A stretch of 64,000 bases of DNA from Hymenobacter monticola. GTDB lineage: Bacteria; Bacteroidota; Bacteroidia; Cytophagales; Hymenobacteraceae. The stretch's first letter is position 1; each line of letters starts with the position of its first letter. The notes under the pieces were generated by a model. It searched no databases, was not told where the DNA came from, and saw only the letters and a program-made list of their open reading frames with translations. The position numbers were made by a program, and so were the translations under genes. Location: assembly GCF_022811645.1 (NCBI RefSeq), contig NZ_CP094534.1:1178001-1242000 (forward strand), written 5' to 3'. Shown in pieces: positions 41,124 to 50,041 of this stretch.

Positions 41124-44003
41124 ATGGAAAACACTTTTGATTACCGGCATTTAGTTATCGCATTGCTGAGCTTATTTTTCAGCACTGCCGCCTTCGCCCA
41201 AACGACCGGCACCGTGCGCGGCACCGTGCGCGACCAGCAAACCAACGAGCCCGTTATTGGCGCCAGCGTCAGCATCGAGGGCACCTCCATTGGCACCGCC
41301 ACCGACCTGGACGGGGCCTTCAGCATCGGCGGCGTGCCGGCCGGCCCCCGCGCCCTGCGCATCAGCTCGGTGGGCTACACCAACAAAAGCCTGCCCGGCC
41401 TCGATGTGGCCGCGGGCAAGGTGGTACTGGTAAACACCCTGCTCAAAAGCTCGGAAGCCGCCCTCGACGAGGTGGTGGTGACGGCCATGCGCCGCACCAA
41501 CACCGAAATCGCGGTGATTTCGGAGGTGCGCAACGCCCAGCTGGTGGCGGTGGGCGTTTCTTCGGAGCAGATTGTGAAGTCGCAGGACCGCGACGCGGCC
41601 CAGATTGCCCGCCGCGTGCCGGGCGTCAGCATTCAGGATAACCGCTTCGTGCTGGTGCGCGGCCTCACCCAACGCTACAACGCCGTGATGCTGAACGACG
41701 TGATGACTCCCAGCTCGGAAGTAGATACGCGGGCCTTTGCCTTCGACATGATTCCGAGCAGCGTCATTGACCGGATGCTGATTTTCAAGTCGGGCTCGGC
41801 CGAGCTGCCGGGCGACTTCGCCGGCGGCGTCATCAAGGTGTACACCAAGCGCGCGCCGGAGGAGAACTTCACCAACCTGAGCATCCTGGGCGGCTTCCGC
41901 GACGGCACCACCTTTCAGGACGTGCAGAAGGCCGAGGGCGGCAAGTACGACTGGCTGGGTTTCAACAGCGGCAAGCGCACCATTCCCGCCAACTGGCCCT
42001 TCACCCTGGCCACCGACTACCCGGCGGCCACCCGCGCCACCCTGGCCCGCCAGCTGCCCAACCGCTGGGGCATCAGCACGCTTAAGGCGGCGCCCGACCT
42101 GCGCCTCTCCTTCAACATGGGCCGCCGCTTCGAGCTGGGCGGCAAGCCGGTGGGCACGCTCACCAGCCTTAACTACGGCAACTACCAGCAGGCCAACACG
42201 ACCAACCTGACGTTCTTCGAAAACGGCACCGACCGCAACCAGGTGGCTTCGTTCTACAACGACCGGGTATACAACAACGAGGTGCGCCTGGGCGTGGTGC
42301 AGAACTTCTGGCTGCGCCTGAACGGCCGCAACACCCTGGAATTCAAAAACCTGTTCAACCAGCTGGGCAACGCTGAAACGGTGCAGCGCAACGGCCAAGA
42401 CATCACCCAGAGCAGCAACGACGTGCGCGGCTTTTCGGAGCGGTTTGAGAGCCGCAGCATCTACTCCGGCCAGCTCATCGGCAACCACGAACTGGCCAAC
42501 GACAAGACGACCATCAACTGGGTGGGCGGCTTTTCCTCGACGTACCGCACCGAGCCCGACTGGCGCCGGGCCCGCTACATCCGCCCCATCGGCGCGATGG
42601 GCACCGACGGCCAGCCGGCCCCCTTCGGCCTGGCCCTGCCGGCCGCGCCCAGCCTGACCGATGCCGGCCGCTACTTCTCCAAGCTCAACGAGCGGGTGGA
42701 AACCGTGGCCCTGAACCTGGACCACGTGCTGCGCAAGGACTCGGCCAACCGCGAAGGCGGGCTGCGCCTGAAGGCCGGCCTCTACGCCGAGCGCAAGGAC
42801 CGCACCTTCGACGCCCGCTTTTTTGGCTACCAGAGCGTGGGCAACACCAGCGGCATCCGCAACCAATCCATCGACCAGGTATTTGCCCCGACAAACCTGA
42901 CCGGCATGAACGGCGGCTTCACCCTGGCCGAATCCTTCGACCCGAGCAACTCCTACACCGCCTACAACTCCCTGGCCGCGGCCTATGCCAGCGTAACGGT
43001 ACCGCTGGGCAAGTTCACGGGCACGGCCGGCTTCCGGGCCGAGTACAACGACCAGCGCGTGAGCAGCCAGCTGCTTTCGGGCCAGACCGTGCGGGGCGGC
43101 CGTGGGCTGCTGAGCCCGCTGCCCTCGCTGAACCTGAGCTACAACCTGACCGACAAGATGCTGGTGCGCGCGGCCTACGCCTACACCATCAACCGGCCCG
43201 AGTTCCGCGAGCTGGCCCCCTTCCGCTTCTACGACTTCAACCTGAACGCCAACATCCAGGGCAATTACGACCTGCGCACGGCCAAGGTGCAAAACCTGGA
43301 TTTGCGCTGGGAGCTGTACCCCACCACCGGCGAGCTCATCACGCTGGGCGCCTTCTATAAGCACTTCAACAACCCCATCGAGAGCTATCTGCTGACCACG
43401 GCCGGGGGCGTGAACAGCCTCAACTACGCCTTCGTGAACACGACGTCGGCCATGAACTACGGCGTGGAAGCCGAGGTGCGCAAGTCGCTGGGCTCGCTGG
43501 GCGGGGCCGACTGGCTGCGGCGCTTCTCACTGGTGGGCAACGCCTCCTACATCGTGAGCCGCGTGGACCTGGGCTCCATGGTAAACGTGCCCGACAACAG
43601 CGGGCAGGTGACGCCCACCAACGTGAGCGACACCCAGACGCAGCGCCGCCCCCTGCAAAGCCAGTCGCCCTACCTCATCAACCTGGGCGCCTACTACGCC
43701 AACGAGGAAAAAGGCACCCAAATCAGCGCCCTCTACAACGTGGCCGGCCCGCGCATCTTCGCCGTGGGCAACATCGACAACCCCACCCTGTTCGAGGCCC
43801 CGCGCCACGTGGTGGACCTGGTGGTCACCCAGCGCATGGCCAAGCACTGGGAGCTGCGCGCCGCCTTGCAGGACCTCTTCAACCAGCCCGTGAAGCTGAC
43901 GCAGGACTCGGACCGCAACCTCAAGTACAACAGCACCGACCAGACGGTGCGCGAGTTCCGCCGCGGCTCCTACAGCACGCTCGGAGTGACTTACACCTGG
44001 TAA
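41124..44003 (+). CDS. TonB-dependent receptor with CarboxypepD_reg-like domain
   Basis: This 959-residue receptor has a signal peptide ('FFSTAAFA|Q'), a carboxypeptidase-regulatory-like domain (about 28-110, 'VRGTVRDQQTNEPVIGASVSI'), a TonB-box-like 'LDEVVVTAMRR', and a plug ('IARRVPGVSIQDNRFVLVRGL', split, 'RYNAVMLNDV'). A 22-strand-type barrel ends in 'YSTLGVTYTW', with the terminal aromatic needed for BAM insertion. It is the first gene of a pair with a surface lipoprotein 97 bases downstream. That fits uptake systems in which the lipoprotein caps or feeds the receptor, but the sequences are not SusC/SusD. The substrate is unknown. Confidence 0.9.
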   Translation: MENTFDYRHLVIALLSLFFSTAAFAQTTGTVRGTVRDQQTNEPVIGASVSIEGTSIGTATDLDGAFSIGGVPAGPRALRISSVGYTNKSLPGLDVAAGKVVLVNTLLKSSEAALDEVVVTAMRRTNTEIAVISEVRNAQLVAVGVSSEQIVKSQDRDAAQIARRVPGVSIQDNRFVLVRGLTQRYNAVMLNDVMTPSSEVDTRAFAFDMIPSSVIDRMLIFKSGSAELPGDFAGGVIKVYTKRAPEENFTNLSILGGFRDGTTFQDVQKAEGGKYDWLGFNSGKRTIPANWPFTLATDYPAATRATLARQLPNRWGISTLKAAPDLRLSFNMGRRFELGGKPVGTLTSLNYGNYQQANTTNLTFFENGTDRNQVASFYNDRVYNNEVRLGVVQNFWLRLNGRNTLEFKNLFNQLGNAETVQRNGQDITQSSNDVRGFSERFESRSIYSGQLIGNHELANDKTTINWVGGFSSTYRTEPDWRRARYIRPIGAMGTDGQPAPFGLALPAAPSLTDAGRYFSKLNERVETVALNLDHVLRKDSANREGGLRLKAGLYAERKDRTFDARFFGYQSVGNTSGIRNQSIDQVFAPTNLTGMNGGFTLAESFDPSNSYTAYNSLAAAYASVTVPLGKFTGTAGFRAEYNDQRVSSQLLSGQTVRGGRGLLSPLPSLNLSYNLTDKMLVRAAYAYTINRPEFRELAPFRFYDFNLNANIQGNYDLRTAKVQNLDLRWELYPTTGELITLGAFYKHFNNPIESYLLTTAGGVNSLNYAFVNTTSAMNYGVEAEVRKSLGSLGGADWLRRFSLVGNASYIVSRVDLGSMVNVPDNSGQVTPTNVSDTQTQRRPLQSQSPYLINLGAYYANEEKGTQISALYNVAGPRIFAVGNIDNPTLFEAPRHVVDLVVTQRMAKHWELRAALQDLFNQPVKLTQDSDRNLKYNSTDQTVREFRRGSYSTLGVTYTW

Positions 44004-44100
44004 GCCTTCCACCTTCTCTCCTCTTTTCCCGCAAGCTTTTCTGCGGCCCCAGCCGGGGCTGCCTTGCTCCTCACGTCCTCATTTCACCCCAATAATTCGT

Positions 44101-45528
44101 ATGAAACGCTTTCCGAAACTGATGCTTCTGGGCCTGCTGAGCATGGCCGCCGCCCTGAGCAGCTGCGAAGACAACAACGACAACGGCCCCACGCCCCCCA
44201 CGCCCAGCGGGCCGACCGACAGCGCGGGCCGGGTTATTCTGACCGGGGAGATTACGAGCAACCGCACGCTGAGCGCCAACGAGAAGTACCTGCTGCAAGG
44301 CAACGTGTACGTGACCAGCGGCAACACGCTGACCATTCCGGCCGGCACCAAGATTTTCGGCGACCAGGCCACCAAGGGCACGCTCATCATCGAGCGCGGC
44401 GCCAAAATCATGGCCGAGGGCACCCAAAACAACCCCATCATCTTCACCTCGGCCAAGGCGCCCGGCAGCCGCAACTACGGCGACTGGGGCGGCGTGGTGC
44501 TGGTGGGCGCCGCGCCCACCAACCGCGCCCTGACCTTCTTGCCCGAAGGCGGCATTCGCAGCCTGTTCGGTGGCACCAACGCGGCCGACAACTCCGGCAT
44601 CCTCAAGTACGCCCGCATCGAGTACGCCGGCGTGCCCCTCTCCACCGACCCCAACAGCGAAATCAACGGCCTGACGCTGTACGGCGTGGGCTCGGGCACG
44701 ACGCTGGACTACATCCAGGTTTCGTATTCCGGCGACGACGCCTTTGAATGGTTCGGCGGCACCGCGAACGCCAAGCACCTGGTGGCCTTCCGCAACTGGG
44801 ACGATGATTTCGACACCGACTACGGTTTCACCGGCAAAATTCAGTACGGCGTTTCGCTGCGCGACCCGCAGTACGCCGACCAGTCCGGCTCCAACGGATT
44901 CGAGTCCGACAACTTCAACCCCGGCACCCCGGCCAACGGCACCAACGACGGCCTGCCCCTGACCGCGCCGGTGTTCAGCAACATGAGCGTGTTCGTGACG
45001 GCGGGCGCCCCCGTTACCACGCAGCAGTCGGGCAGCGGCTCGTATCAGTCGGCCCTGCACCTGCGCCGCAACACCTCCACCAGCGTCTACAACTCCGTGT
45101 TTGTGGGGCAGCCGGAAGGCCTGCGCCTCGACGGCACCACCACCTGGGCCAACGCCCAGGCCGGTGGCTTGAACCTAGCCGGCATCGTGCTGGCCAACAA
45201 CAACACACCTTTGCGCTCGGCCAACGGTACCGGCACCGGCGCCTTCACCGATGCCGACGTGCAGGGCTGGTTCAACGCTTCGGGCAAAAACAACTCGGTG
45301 GTGACGGGTGCCAACCTGAGTACGCTCGGCCTCAACACCAACAACTTCAACCTGAGCGCCCCGAACTTCCTGCTGCAAAGCAGCTCGTCGCTGCTGACGG
45401 GCGCCGTATTCACTGGCAAAGCGTCCGACGCCTTCTTCACCCAAGGCACCTTCCGCGGCGCTTTCAACGGCACCGACAACTGGACCCAGGGCTGGACCAA
45501 CTTCGACCCGCAGAATACGGCGTACTAA
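44101..45528 (+). CDS. Surface lipoprotein with right-handed beta-helix-like repeats, receptor partner
   Basis: This 475-residue lipoprotein has lipobox 'LSSC' (Cys22). The Cys is followed by acidic residues ('EDNNDN'), the kind of signal that sends lipoproteins to the cell surface in Bacteroidota. The mature protein opens with 'LTGEITSNRTLSANEKYLLQGNVYVTSGNTLTI' (split), a 'GNVYV.SG.TLTIPAGTKI' unit that resembles the start of parallel beta-helix proteins. Short Gly/Asn/Asp-rich strands follow ('GDDAFEWFGGTANAKHLV', 'NWDDDFDTDYGFTGK'). No catalytic motif was recognised. It is transcribed with the upstream TonB receptor and ends at a strong terminator. It could bind a substrate for the receptor. 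No firm family assignment. Confidence 0.75.
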   Translation: MKRFPKLMLLGLLSMAAALSSCEDNNDNGPTPPTPSGPTDSAGRVILTGEITSNRTLSANEKYLLQGNVYVTSGNTLTIPAGTKIFGDQATKGTLIIERGAKIMAEGTQNNPIIFTSAKAPGSRNYGDWGGVVLVGAAPTNRALTFLPEGGIRSLFGGTNAADNSGILKYARIEYAGVPLSTDPNSEINGLTLYGVGSGTTLDYIQVSYSGDDAFEWFGGTANAKHLVAFRNWDDDFDTDYGFTGKIQYGVSLRDPQYADQSGSNGFESDNFNPGTPANGTNDGLPLTAPVFSNMSVFVTAGAPVTTQQSGSGSYQSALHLRRNTSTSVYNSVFVGQPEGLRLDGTTTWANAQAGGLNLAGIVLANNNTPLRSANGTGTGAFTDADVQGWFNASGKNNSVVTGANLSTLGLNTNNFNLSAPNFLLQSSSSLLTGAVFTGKASDAFFTQGTFRGAFNGTDNWTQGWTNFDPQNTAY

Positions 45529-45547
45529 ACCTCTCCATGCCTGCCAC

Positions 45548-45580
45548 AAAAAAGGCTCCCCGCTTCGGGGAGCCTTTTTT
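45548..45580 (+). terminator. Rho-independent terminator
   Basis: A perfect stem AAAAAAGGCTCCCC/GGGGAGCCTTTTTT with a GCTTC loop, 19 bases after the lipoprotein stop. Confidence 0.85.
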
Positions 45581-45614
45581 GCGTCGGCTGTTTCCTTTTC
45601 AGAAACTCAAACCG

Positions 45615-45706
45615 CCTGTCATTCTGAGCGTAGCGAAGAGCCTTTCACGTGAGAACGGTAATTGATGAACCGTGAGACGGTCCTTCGCTGCGCTCAGGAT
45701 GACAGG
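45615..45706. repeat. Palindrome (TCATTCTGAGCGTAGCGAAG family)
   Basis: An inverted repeat of about 37-base arms with several mismatches; the outer CCTGTCAT.CTGAGCG.AGCGAAG is well paired. Same family as 4448-4523. Confidence 0.75.
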
Positions 45707-45728
45707 TGATTTGTGAGCTTGCCCAGGC

Positions 45729-46184
45729 CTACTTACTCAGCCGGAAAATAATCGGCAGCGTGCGCTGCACCCGCACCGGCCGCCCGGCCACGCGCCCGGG
45801 CGTCCACCAGGGCATGAGGCGCACCACGCGCAGGGCCTCCTCGTCGAAGCCGTGGCCGCAGCCTTTGGCCACTTCCGCATCGCGGATGCGGCCCTGCTCA
45901 TCCACTACAAAGCGCACATACACCGTGCCCGACAGGTTTTGCTGGTTGGCGGTGGCGGGGTAGACAATTTTCTTCGCCAGAAATTGGTACATGGCTGCTT
46001 CACCGCCGGGGTAAGTGGGCATCTCATCGGCGTAGGTGAGCACAGCGGGGGCAGCGGCCGGAGCCTCTGTGGTTGCGGGGCCTGGGACGGGCACGGCCGT
46101 GCGGCTGGCCATTTGAGCGTGTGCGGCGGAGGCAGCCAGCAGCAGCACACCACCCGTCAGAATAAAGGTTATTTTAGCTAACAC
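45729..46184 (-). CDS. Exported TonB C-terminal-domain protein
   Basis: This 151-residue protein has a GTG start, a cleavable signal peptide ('LLLAASAAHA|Q') and one TonB_C domain (about 65-150, 'YQFLAKKIVYPATANQQNLSGTVYVRFVVDEQG', split, and 'VVRLMPWWTPGRVAGRPVRV'). A normal TonB keeps an uncleaved membrane anchor and a Pro-rich spacer. Here the helix looks cleavable and only a short Ala/Pro linker follows, so the protein may be free in the periplasm. Many Bacteroidota encode such extra TonB-C proteins; their role is mostly unclear. It has its own -7 box and no TonB partners (ExbB/ExbD) nearby. Confidence 0.8.
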   Translation of the reverse strand: MLAKITFILTGGVLLLAASAAHAQMASRTAVPVPGPATTEAPAAAPAVLTYADEMPTYPGGEAAMYQFLAKKIVYPATANQQNLSGTVYVRFVVDEQGRIRDAEVAKGCGHGFDEEALRVVRLMPWWTPGRVAGRPVRVQRTLPIIFRLSK

Positions 46185-46206
46185 GGCGATATAATTATTG
46201 CTCCGG

Positions 46207-46214
46207 CAAAGCTA
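46207..46214 (-). promoter_or_regulatory. -7 box (TAGCTTTG)
   Basis: A match to TAnnTTTG on the minus strand, 22 bases before the GTG start at 46184. Confidence 0.4.
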
Positions 46215-46389
46215 CCGGGCCGCTTTAGCCACGCAGTAAGCCCGGCAATTATGCTTTCGTCACGGTTTTATTACCGACTACTGCCGCGCGGCATTGCCCG
46301 TACCGAGGCAGTTGCAGCCACTGCATTAGTGCTTCACCGGCCGGCGGTTTGCTTCGTTCCTTTGCAGCCTCCATTCAGCCTTTGCTCCC

Positions 46390-47289
46390 ATGCTCATTTC
46401 CATGACCGGCTTCGGCCAGGCCCACCGCGAAACCGACACCTACACGGCCACTGTCGAGCTTCGCTCCGTCAATTCCAAAACCCTGGACCTGACCCTGCGC
46501 CTGCCCCGCTTCCTGATGCCGCACGAGCTGGAAATCCGCAACGCCGTGGCCAAAGCCCTGTTGCGCGGCAAGGTCAACCTCAACCTCGATTTTGTGCGCC
46601 CTGCCGCCGCCCGCGCCGCCACCACCCTCAACAAAGAAGCCTTCCTGGCTGCTTTTCAGGAGCTGAAAGAACTGGCCCAAAGCCTGGGCGTAACCGCTGG
46701 CGAAGAAACCTTCGCCGCCGCGCTGCGCCTGCCGGGCGTCATCCCCACGGCCTCCGAGATGCGCGAGGCCGAGCCCGCCGCCGAGGAAATTGCCTGGGCT
46801 GAGCTGCAGCCCCTGCTGACGGAGGCGCTGGCCGCCATGCAGCAGTTCCGGCACGACGAGGGCAGCACCCTCACCGCCGAAATCCTGGGCTACGTGGCCA
46901 CCATTCGCCAGCAGCTGGCGGCCGTGGAGGTGCACGACCCCGCCCGCATCGAGCACGTGCGCCAACGCCTGGCCGGCCACCTGGCCGAGCTCACCAGCCA
47001 CGAGCACTTCAACGAAACCCGCTTCGAGCAGGAGGTGCTCTACTACATCGAGAAGCTCGACATTGCCGAAGAGAAGGTGCGCCTGGCCGCCCACCTCGCC
47101 TATTTTGAACAGGCCGTGCACCAGCCCGATGAGGCCGTGGGCAAGAAGCTGGGCTTCCTGGCCCAGGAAATCGGCCGCGAAATCAACACCATCGGCTCCA
47201 AGGCCAACGACGCTACCGTGCAGCACTTGGTGGTGGGCATGAAGGAGGAACTGGAAAAAATAAAAGAGCAGCTCAACAACATTCTTTAG
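46390..47289 (+). CDS. yicC: YicC/YloC-family endoribonuclease
   Basis: This 299-residue protein has the family's hallmark N-terminus 'LISMTGFGQAHRETDTYTATVELRSVNSK' (split) and C-terminus 'KKLGFLAQEIGREINTIGSKANDATVQHLVVGMKEELEKIKEQ' (split). YicC proteins are cytoplasmic endoribonucleases; in E. coli YicC takes part in small-RNA turnover. Length and ends match the family closely, so the protein is complete. A -7-like TTCCTTTG lies at 46357-46364, 25 bases before the ATG. In many genomes it lies next to gmk; no gmk follows here, and an AT-rich spacer and a short secreted protein come next. Confidence 0.93.
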   Translation: MLISMTGFGQAHRETDTYTATVELRSVNSKTLDLTLRLPRFLMPHELEIRNAVAKALLRGKVNLNLDFVRPAAARAATTLNKEAFLAAFQELKELAQSLGVTAGEETFAAALRLPGVIPTASEMREAEPAAEEIAWAELQPLLTEALAAMQQFRHDEGSTLTAEILGYVATIRQQLAAVEVHDPARIEHVRQRLAGHLAELTSHEHFNETRFEQEVLYYIEKLDIAEEKVRLAAHLAYFEQAVHQPDEAVGKKLGFLAQEIGREINTIGSKANDATVQHLVVGMKEELEKIKEQLNNIL

Positions 47290-47626
47290 CTGAGATTTTC
47301 GCTCGGTGTGGCTACAACTTCGTTGGTCGGGCGAGGACCCTGCTTGGGCGAAAAAAAGACCATAAATAGGATTATACTTACAAATTTTACAATCCAACAA
47401 ACACAAAATAGCGCTTTTCAATTGGATTCATTTTTAAAAAGCTTAACCTACCACACTGTCGGCAACCTATAGAACCTTAGCACGTTATTAGAACCGCAGT
47501 AAGCTCAACCACTGAGTTTACAAAAAATAAAGCAATATTTGTGGCACCAAAGTTGGATATCTCATTATTGTATCTAACTTGGGTACTCAAATAGCGTTTC
47601 GTTACCCACCTCTATTCCCAATTAAT
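47290..47626 (+). other. AT-rich intergenic region
   Basis: These 337 bases between yicC and the next gene are clearly richer in A/T than the rest of the window, most so at 47350-47580. No convincing ORF, tRNA-like fold or palindrome is visible. AATATTTG at 47534-47541 is a -7-like box upstream of the ATG at 47627. It may be an old insertion scar or a region of low constraint. Confidence 0.5.
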
Positions 47627-48163
47627 ATGAAATCTACATTTTTACTCTGTATTCTGGGAGTGCTGTTGATGGCCGCGCGTCCCGCATCCGAAATCGAGTT
47701 GGTGAAGAAGCGCGTGCTCAGCGAGCGGGTGGAAATCCTGATTCCCAAGGGCTTCGAGGTAATGACCGAGCAGCAGATGGACTTTGCCTACGCCAAAGCC
47801 CAGAGCCGCCCCAGCGTCATTTTCACCAACAACAACCTGGTGAGCCTCGCCTTCAATTATTCCGACAACGACGCCGACCAGGACATGGTCGACATTTACT
47901 CGGCTTCGTTTGGCAAGACCTACCACAAGCAGTACAAAGACGCCACCTGGTTTGGCGACGGCGTGAAGAACATCAACAACCGCAAGGTGGGCTACCTCGA
48001 ATTCATGAAGCCTGAAATGGGTCACGAGGTGTACACGCTGGTGTTTTTCACCGATGTGGAAGGCAAGCTCATGATTTGCACCTTCAACTGCGCCGACCGC
48101 CAGAAGCCCGAGTGGGAGCCCATCGCCAAGCAAATCATGCTCTCGCTGAAAGCCAAAGGCTAG
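47627..48163 (+). CDS. Conserved-looking secreted protein of unknown function
   Basis: This 178-residue protein has an N-terminal hydrophobic signal ('STFLLCILGVLLMAARPA') and a mature alpha/beta domain ('ELVKKRVLSERVEILIPKGFEVM', split; 'VGYLEFMKPEMGHEVYTLVFFTDVEGKLMICTFNC', split). The layout of a 'PKGFEVM' start and a late 'FNC..R....W..IA..IM.SL' segment resembles small periplasmic proteins of Bacteroidota that I cannot name. The ATG at 47627 is preferred to 47579 because it starts the signal peptide directly. Its GC content is ordinary although its upstream region is AT-rich. No operon partner is evident and no function is proposed. Confidence 0.7.
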   Translation: MKSTFLLCILGVLLMAARPASEIELVKKRVLSERVEILIPKGFEVMTEQQMDFAYAKAQSRPSVIFTNNNLVSLAFNYSDNDADQDMVDIYSASFGKTYHKQYKDATWFGDGVKNINNRKVGYLEFMKPEMGHEVYTLVFFTDVEGKLMICTFNCADRQKPEWEPIAKQIMLSLKAKG

Positions 48164-48184
48164 GAGCCACTAGCTCTTAGCAGC

Positions 48185-48227
48185 AAAGCCGGTAGTTGAA
48201 CGCAGGTTCGGCTACCGGCTTTTTTTT
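48185..48227. terminator. Bidirectional terminator
   Basis: An 11-bp stem AAAGCCGGTAG/CTACCGGCTTT with a 16-base loop and T8. Its 3' arm overlaps the stop of the convergent VanZ-M28 gene at 48212. Confidence 0.7.
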
Positions 48228-50008
48228 GCACGAGGCGCGGCCCCTTCCTCGTTTAAAAAGTCCCGAACCAGCCCGAAAGCCCCCGCGAAGCCAACCAGCG
48301 ACAGCGCGGCCGGCTGGTCGTTCACGTCGTGGTAGGCCGTGCTGCCGCCACGGGTATAAATGAAAAAGGCAGGCACCCCGGCCTCGGAAAAGGGGTAATG
48401 GTCGGAGTTGGCGGCCTTGCCCCGAGGCGCAAGCGCAGGTAAGTAGCGGTGTGCATCATTCAACGCCACCAACCGCTTATAAGGCGCCTCAAACACGCGG
48501 CCATTCACCACCGTGGCGCCCTGCTCGCCGGTACCAAGTAGGTCGAGGTTGACGAGGAATTTGATGCTTTTGAGCGGAATGAGCGGGTACGTCACAAAGT
48601 AGTTAGAGCCAACCAAGCCGGCCTCCTCAGCCCCGAAGAGCAGGAACACAACGGAGTACGCCGGGCGATTTTCGGGGCGAGCGTAGTAAGCAGCCAGCTC
48701 CAGGAGCAGGGCCACACCGCTGGCGTTGTCGTTAGCGCCAGGGAAGTAGGCTTTGGGGCCCATCATGCCCAGGTGGTCGTAGTGGGCCGATACAACGAGG
48801 AAGGAGTCGGGCTGAGCGGTACCGCGCACCACGGCGGCCAGGTTCTGGGTCTGGTACCTGGCCTCCAGCTTTGCCCCTACCCGCACGGTGCCCCACACGG
48901 TGTGGCCCTTGGCCGCACCGGTGGCCGTATCGCCAAAAATGGCTTTGTCGAGCCACAGCGGCACTTTTTCGGCCAGCACTTCCACGCGGGGCTGCGGCGC
49001 CTGCTCGGCGGCCAGCGAGGCCGTGAGCTTGGGTACCACGGTTATCATGGCGGCGGCAGAGTTGAGGCGCTGCTGCAGCAGCGACGGCAGCAGGTGCAGG
49101 CGGGCAGCATCGGCGGCGCGTAGGAGGAGCACGCGCTTGCTCCAGGGCACCAGCAGGTAGCGGGCCTGCACCGTGGCTTTGGTGAACACCAGCGTGTCGA
49201 GCAGGAAGATGCGGGCTTTCACGTTGCCGGCCGCAGAATTAGGAGCGGCAATGCAGGCGGTACCGGCCCGCCACGCCGTGGCCAAGGCGCTGCCATCGGC
49301 CTGAATGCCGGCCGCCACTTCGCCCGGAAAGGTGTTTACATCCAGCGTGAAAGGCTGCGTAAAGTTGGGTGCCAACGGGGCCAGCTTCAGCCCGCGCAGC
49401 CGCTCGCGCAGGTAGGCGGCGGCCTCGTGCTCGCCCTGCTTCACGTAGCCGCGGCCGTGCAGCTCAGGCGACGCCAGCTTCTTGATGGTGGCGCGGACAC
49501 GTGGCAGGTTTTGGGCGGGCGCCGGGCTGGCACTCAGCATGGCGCCGGCCACCAGCGCGGCCACGGCCTGCGCAACGGCGCTTGTTTGACGCTTTTGCCG
49601 CCGGCTCCACCAGGCAGCCAGCACCACGGCGAGCACGGCCCCAATGCCGTCGCTCAGCAAGTCGCTCCACTCGCCGTGGCGGCCGAGGCGCATGGTCATT
49701 TGCAGTACTTCAATCAGGGCGCCGAAGGCGATGCTGGCGGCCAACACGGCCAGGCCGGCGTGGCGGGCCAGCCGGGGCCAGCGGCGCTGCCGGTGCAGCG
49801 AAAACCAGCCCAGGCCGGCCAGTACGAAAAACACGCCCGCGTGGGCCGCTGTGTCGAACGACAGCAGCTCCCACACGGGCGTGCGCGGCATTTCTTTGGC
49901 CGGTGTCAGGGTGAGCACCAGCACGACGGCGGCCCAGACCAAGGGCAAGCCGAAATAGGGACGGGGGGAAGCAGGCAAGGGGTTGGGGGGCAAAGAAACA
50001 AATGGCAT
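48212..50008 (-). CDS. VanZ-like membrane domain fused to M28 metallopeptidase
   Basis: This 598-residue single frame joins two parts. Residues about 18-140 have four membrane segments of the VanZ family ('FDTAAHAGVFFVLAGLGWFSL', split; 'GALIEVLQMTMRLGRHGEWSDLLSDGIGAVL', split). After a basic stretch ('RRQKRQ') comes a fifth hydrophobic segment that reads like a complete signal peptide ending 'SASPAPA|Q'. An M28 zinc peptidase follows, with His/Asp ligands in 'SAHYDHLGMMG' and 'GANDNASGVALL', Glu pair in 'FGAEEAGLVGSNYF', Asp in 'NLDLLGTG' and the last His in 'TAYHDVND'. In related genomes, as far as I recall, VanZ-like and M28 proteins are separate genes. It is 33 bases downstream of gcvH, probably in one operon. 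Confidence 0.82.
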   Translation of the reverse strand: MPFVSLPPNPLPASPRPYFGLPLVWAAVVLVLTLTPAKEMPRTPVWELLSFDTAAHAGVFFVLAGLGWFSLHRQRRWPRLARHAGLAVLAASIAFGALIEVLQMTMRLGRHGEWSDLLSDGIGAVLAVVLAAWWSRRQKRQTSAVAQAVAALVAGAMLSASPAPAQNLPRVRATIKKLASPELHGRGYVKQGEHEAAAYLRERLRGLKLAPLAPNFTQPFTLDVNTFPGEVAAGIQADGSALATAWRAGTACIAAPNSAAGNVKARIFLLDTLVFTKATVQARYLLVPWSKRVLLLRAADAARLHLLPSLLQQRLNSAAAMITVVPKLTASLAAEQAPQPRVEVLAEKVPLWLDKAIFGDTATGAAKGHTVWGTVRVGAKLEARYQTQNLAAVVRGTAQPDSFLVVSAHYDHLGMMGPKAYFPGANDNASGVALLLELAAYYARPENRPAYSVVFLLFGAEEAGLVGSNYFVTYPLIPLKSIKFLVNLDLLGTGEQGATVVNGRVFEAPYKRLVALNDAHRYLPALAPRGKAANSDHYPFSEAGVPAFFIYTRGGSTAYHDVNDQPAALSLVGFAGAFGLVRDFLNEEGAAPRAKKSR

Positions 50009-50041
50009 TGCCGCGCCCTAGCCAAAACGGTGCTAGCTTTT

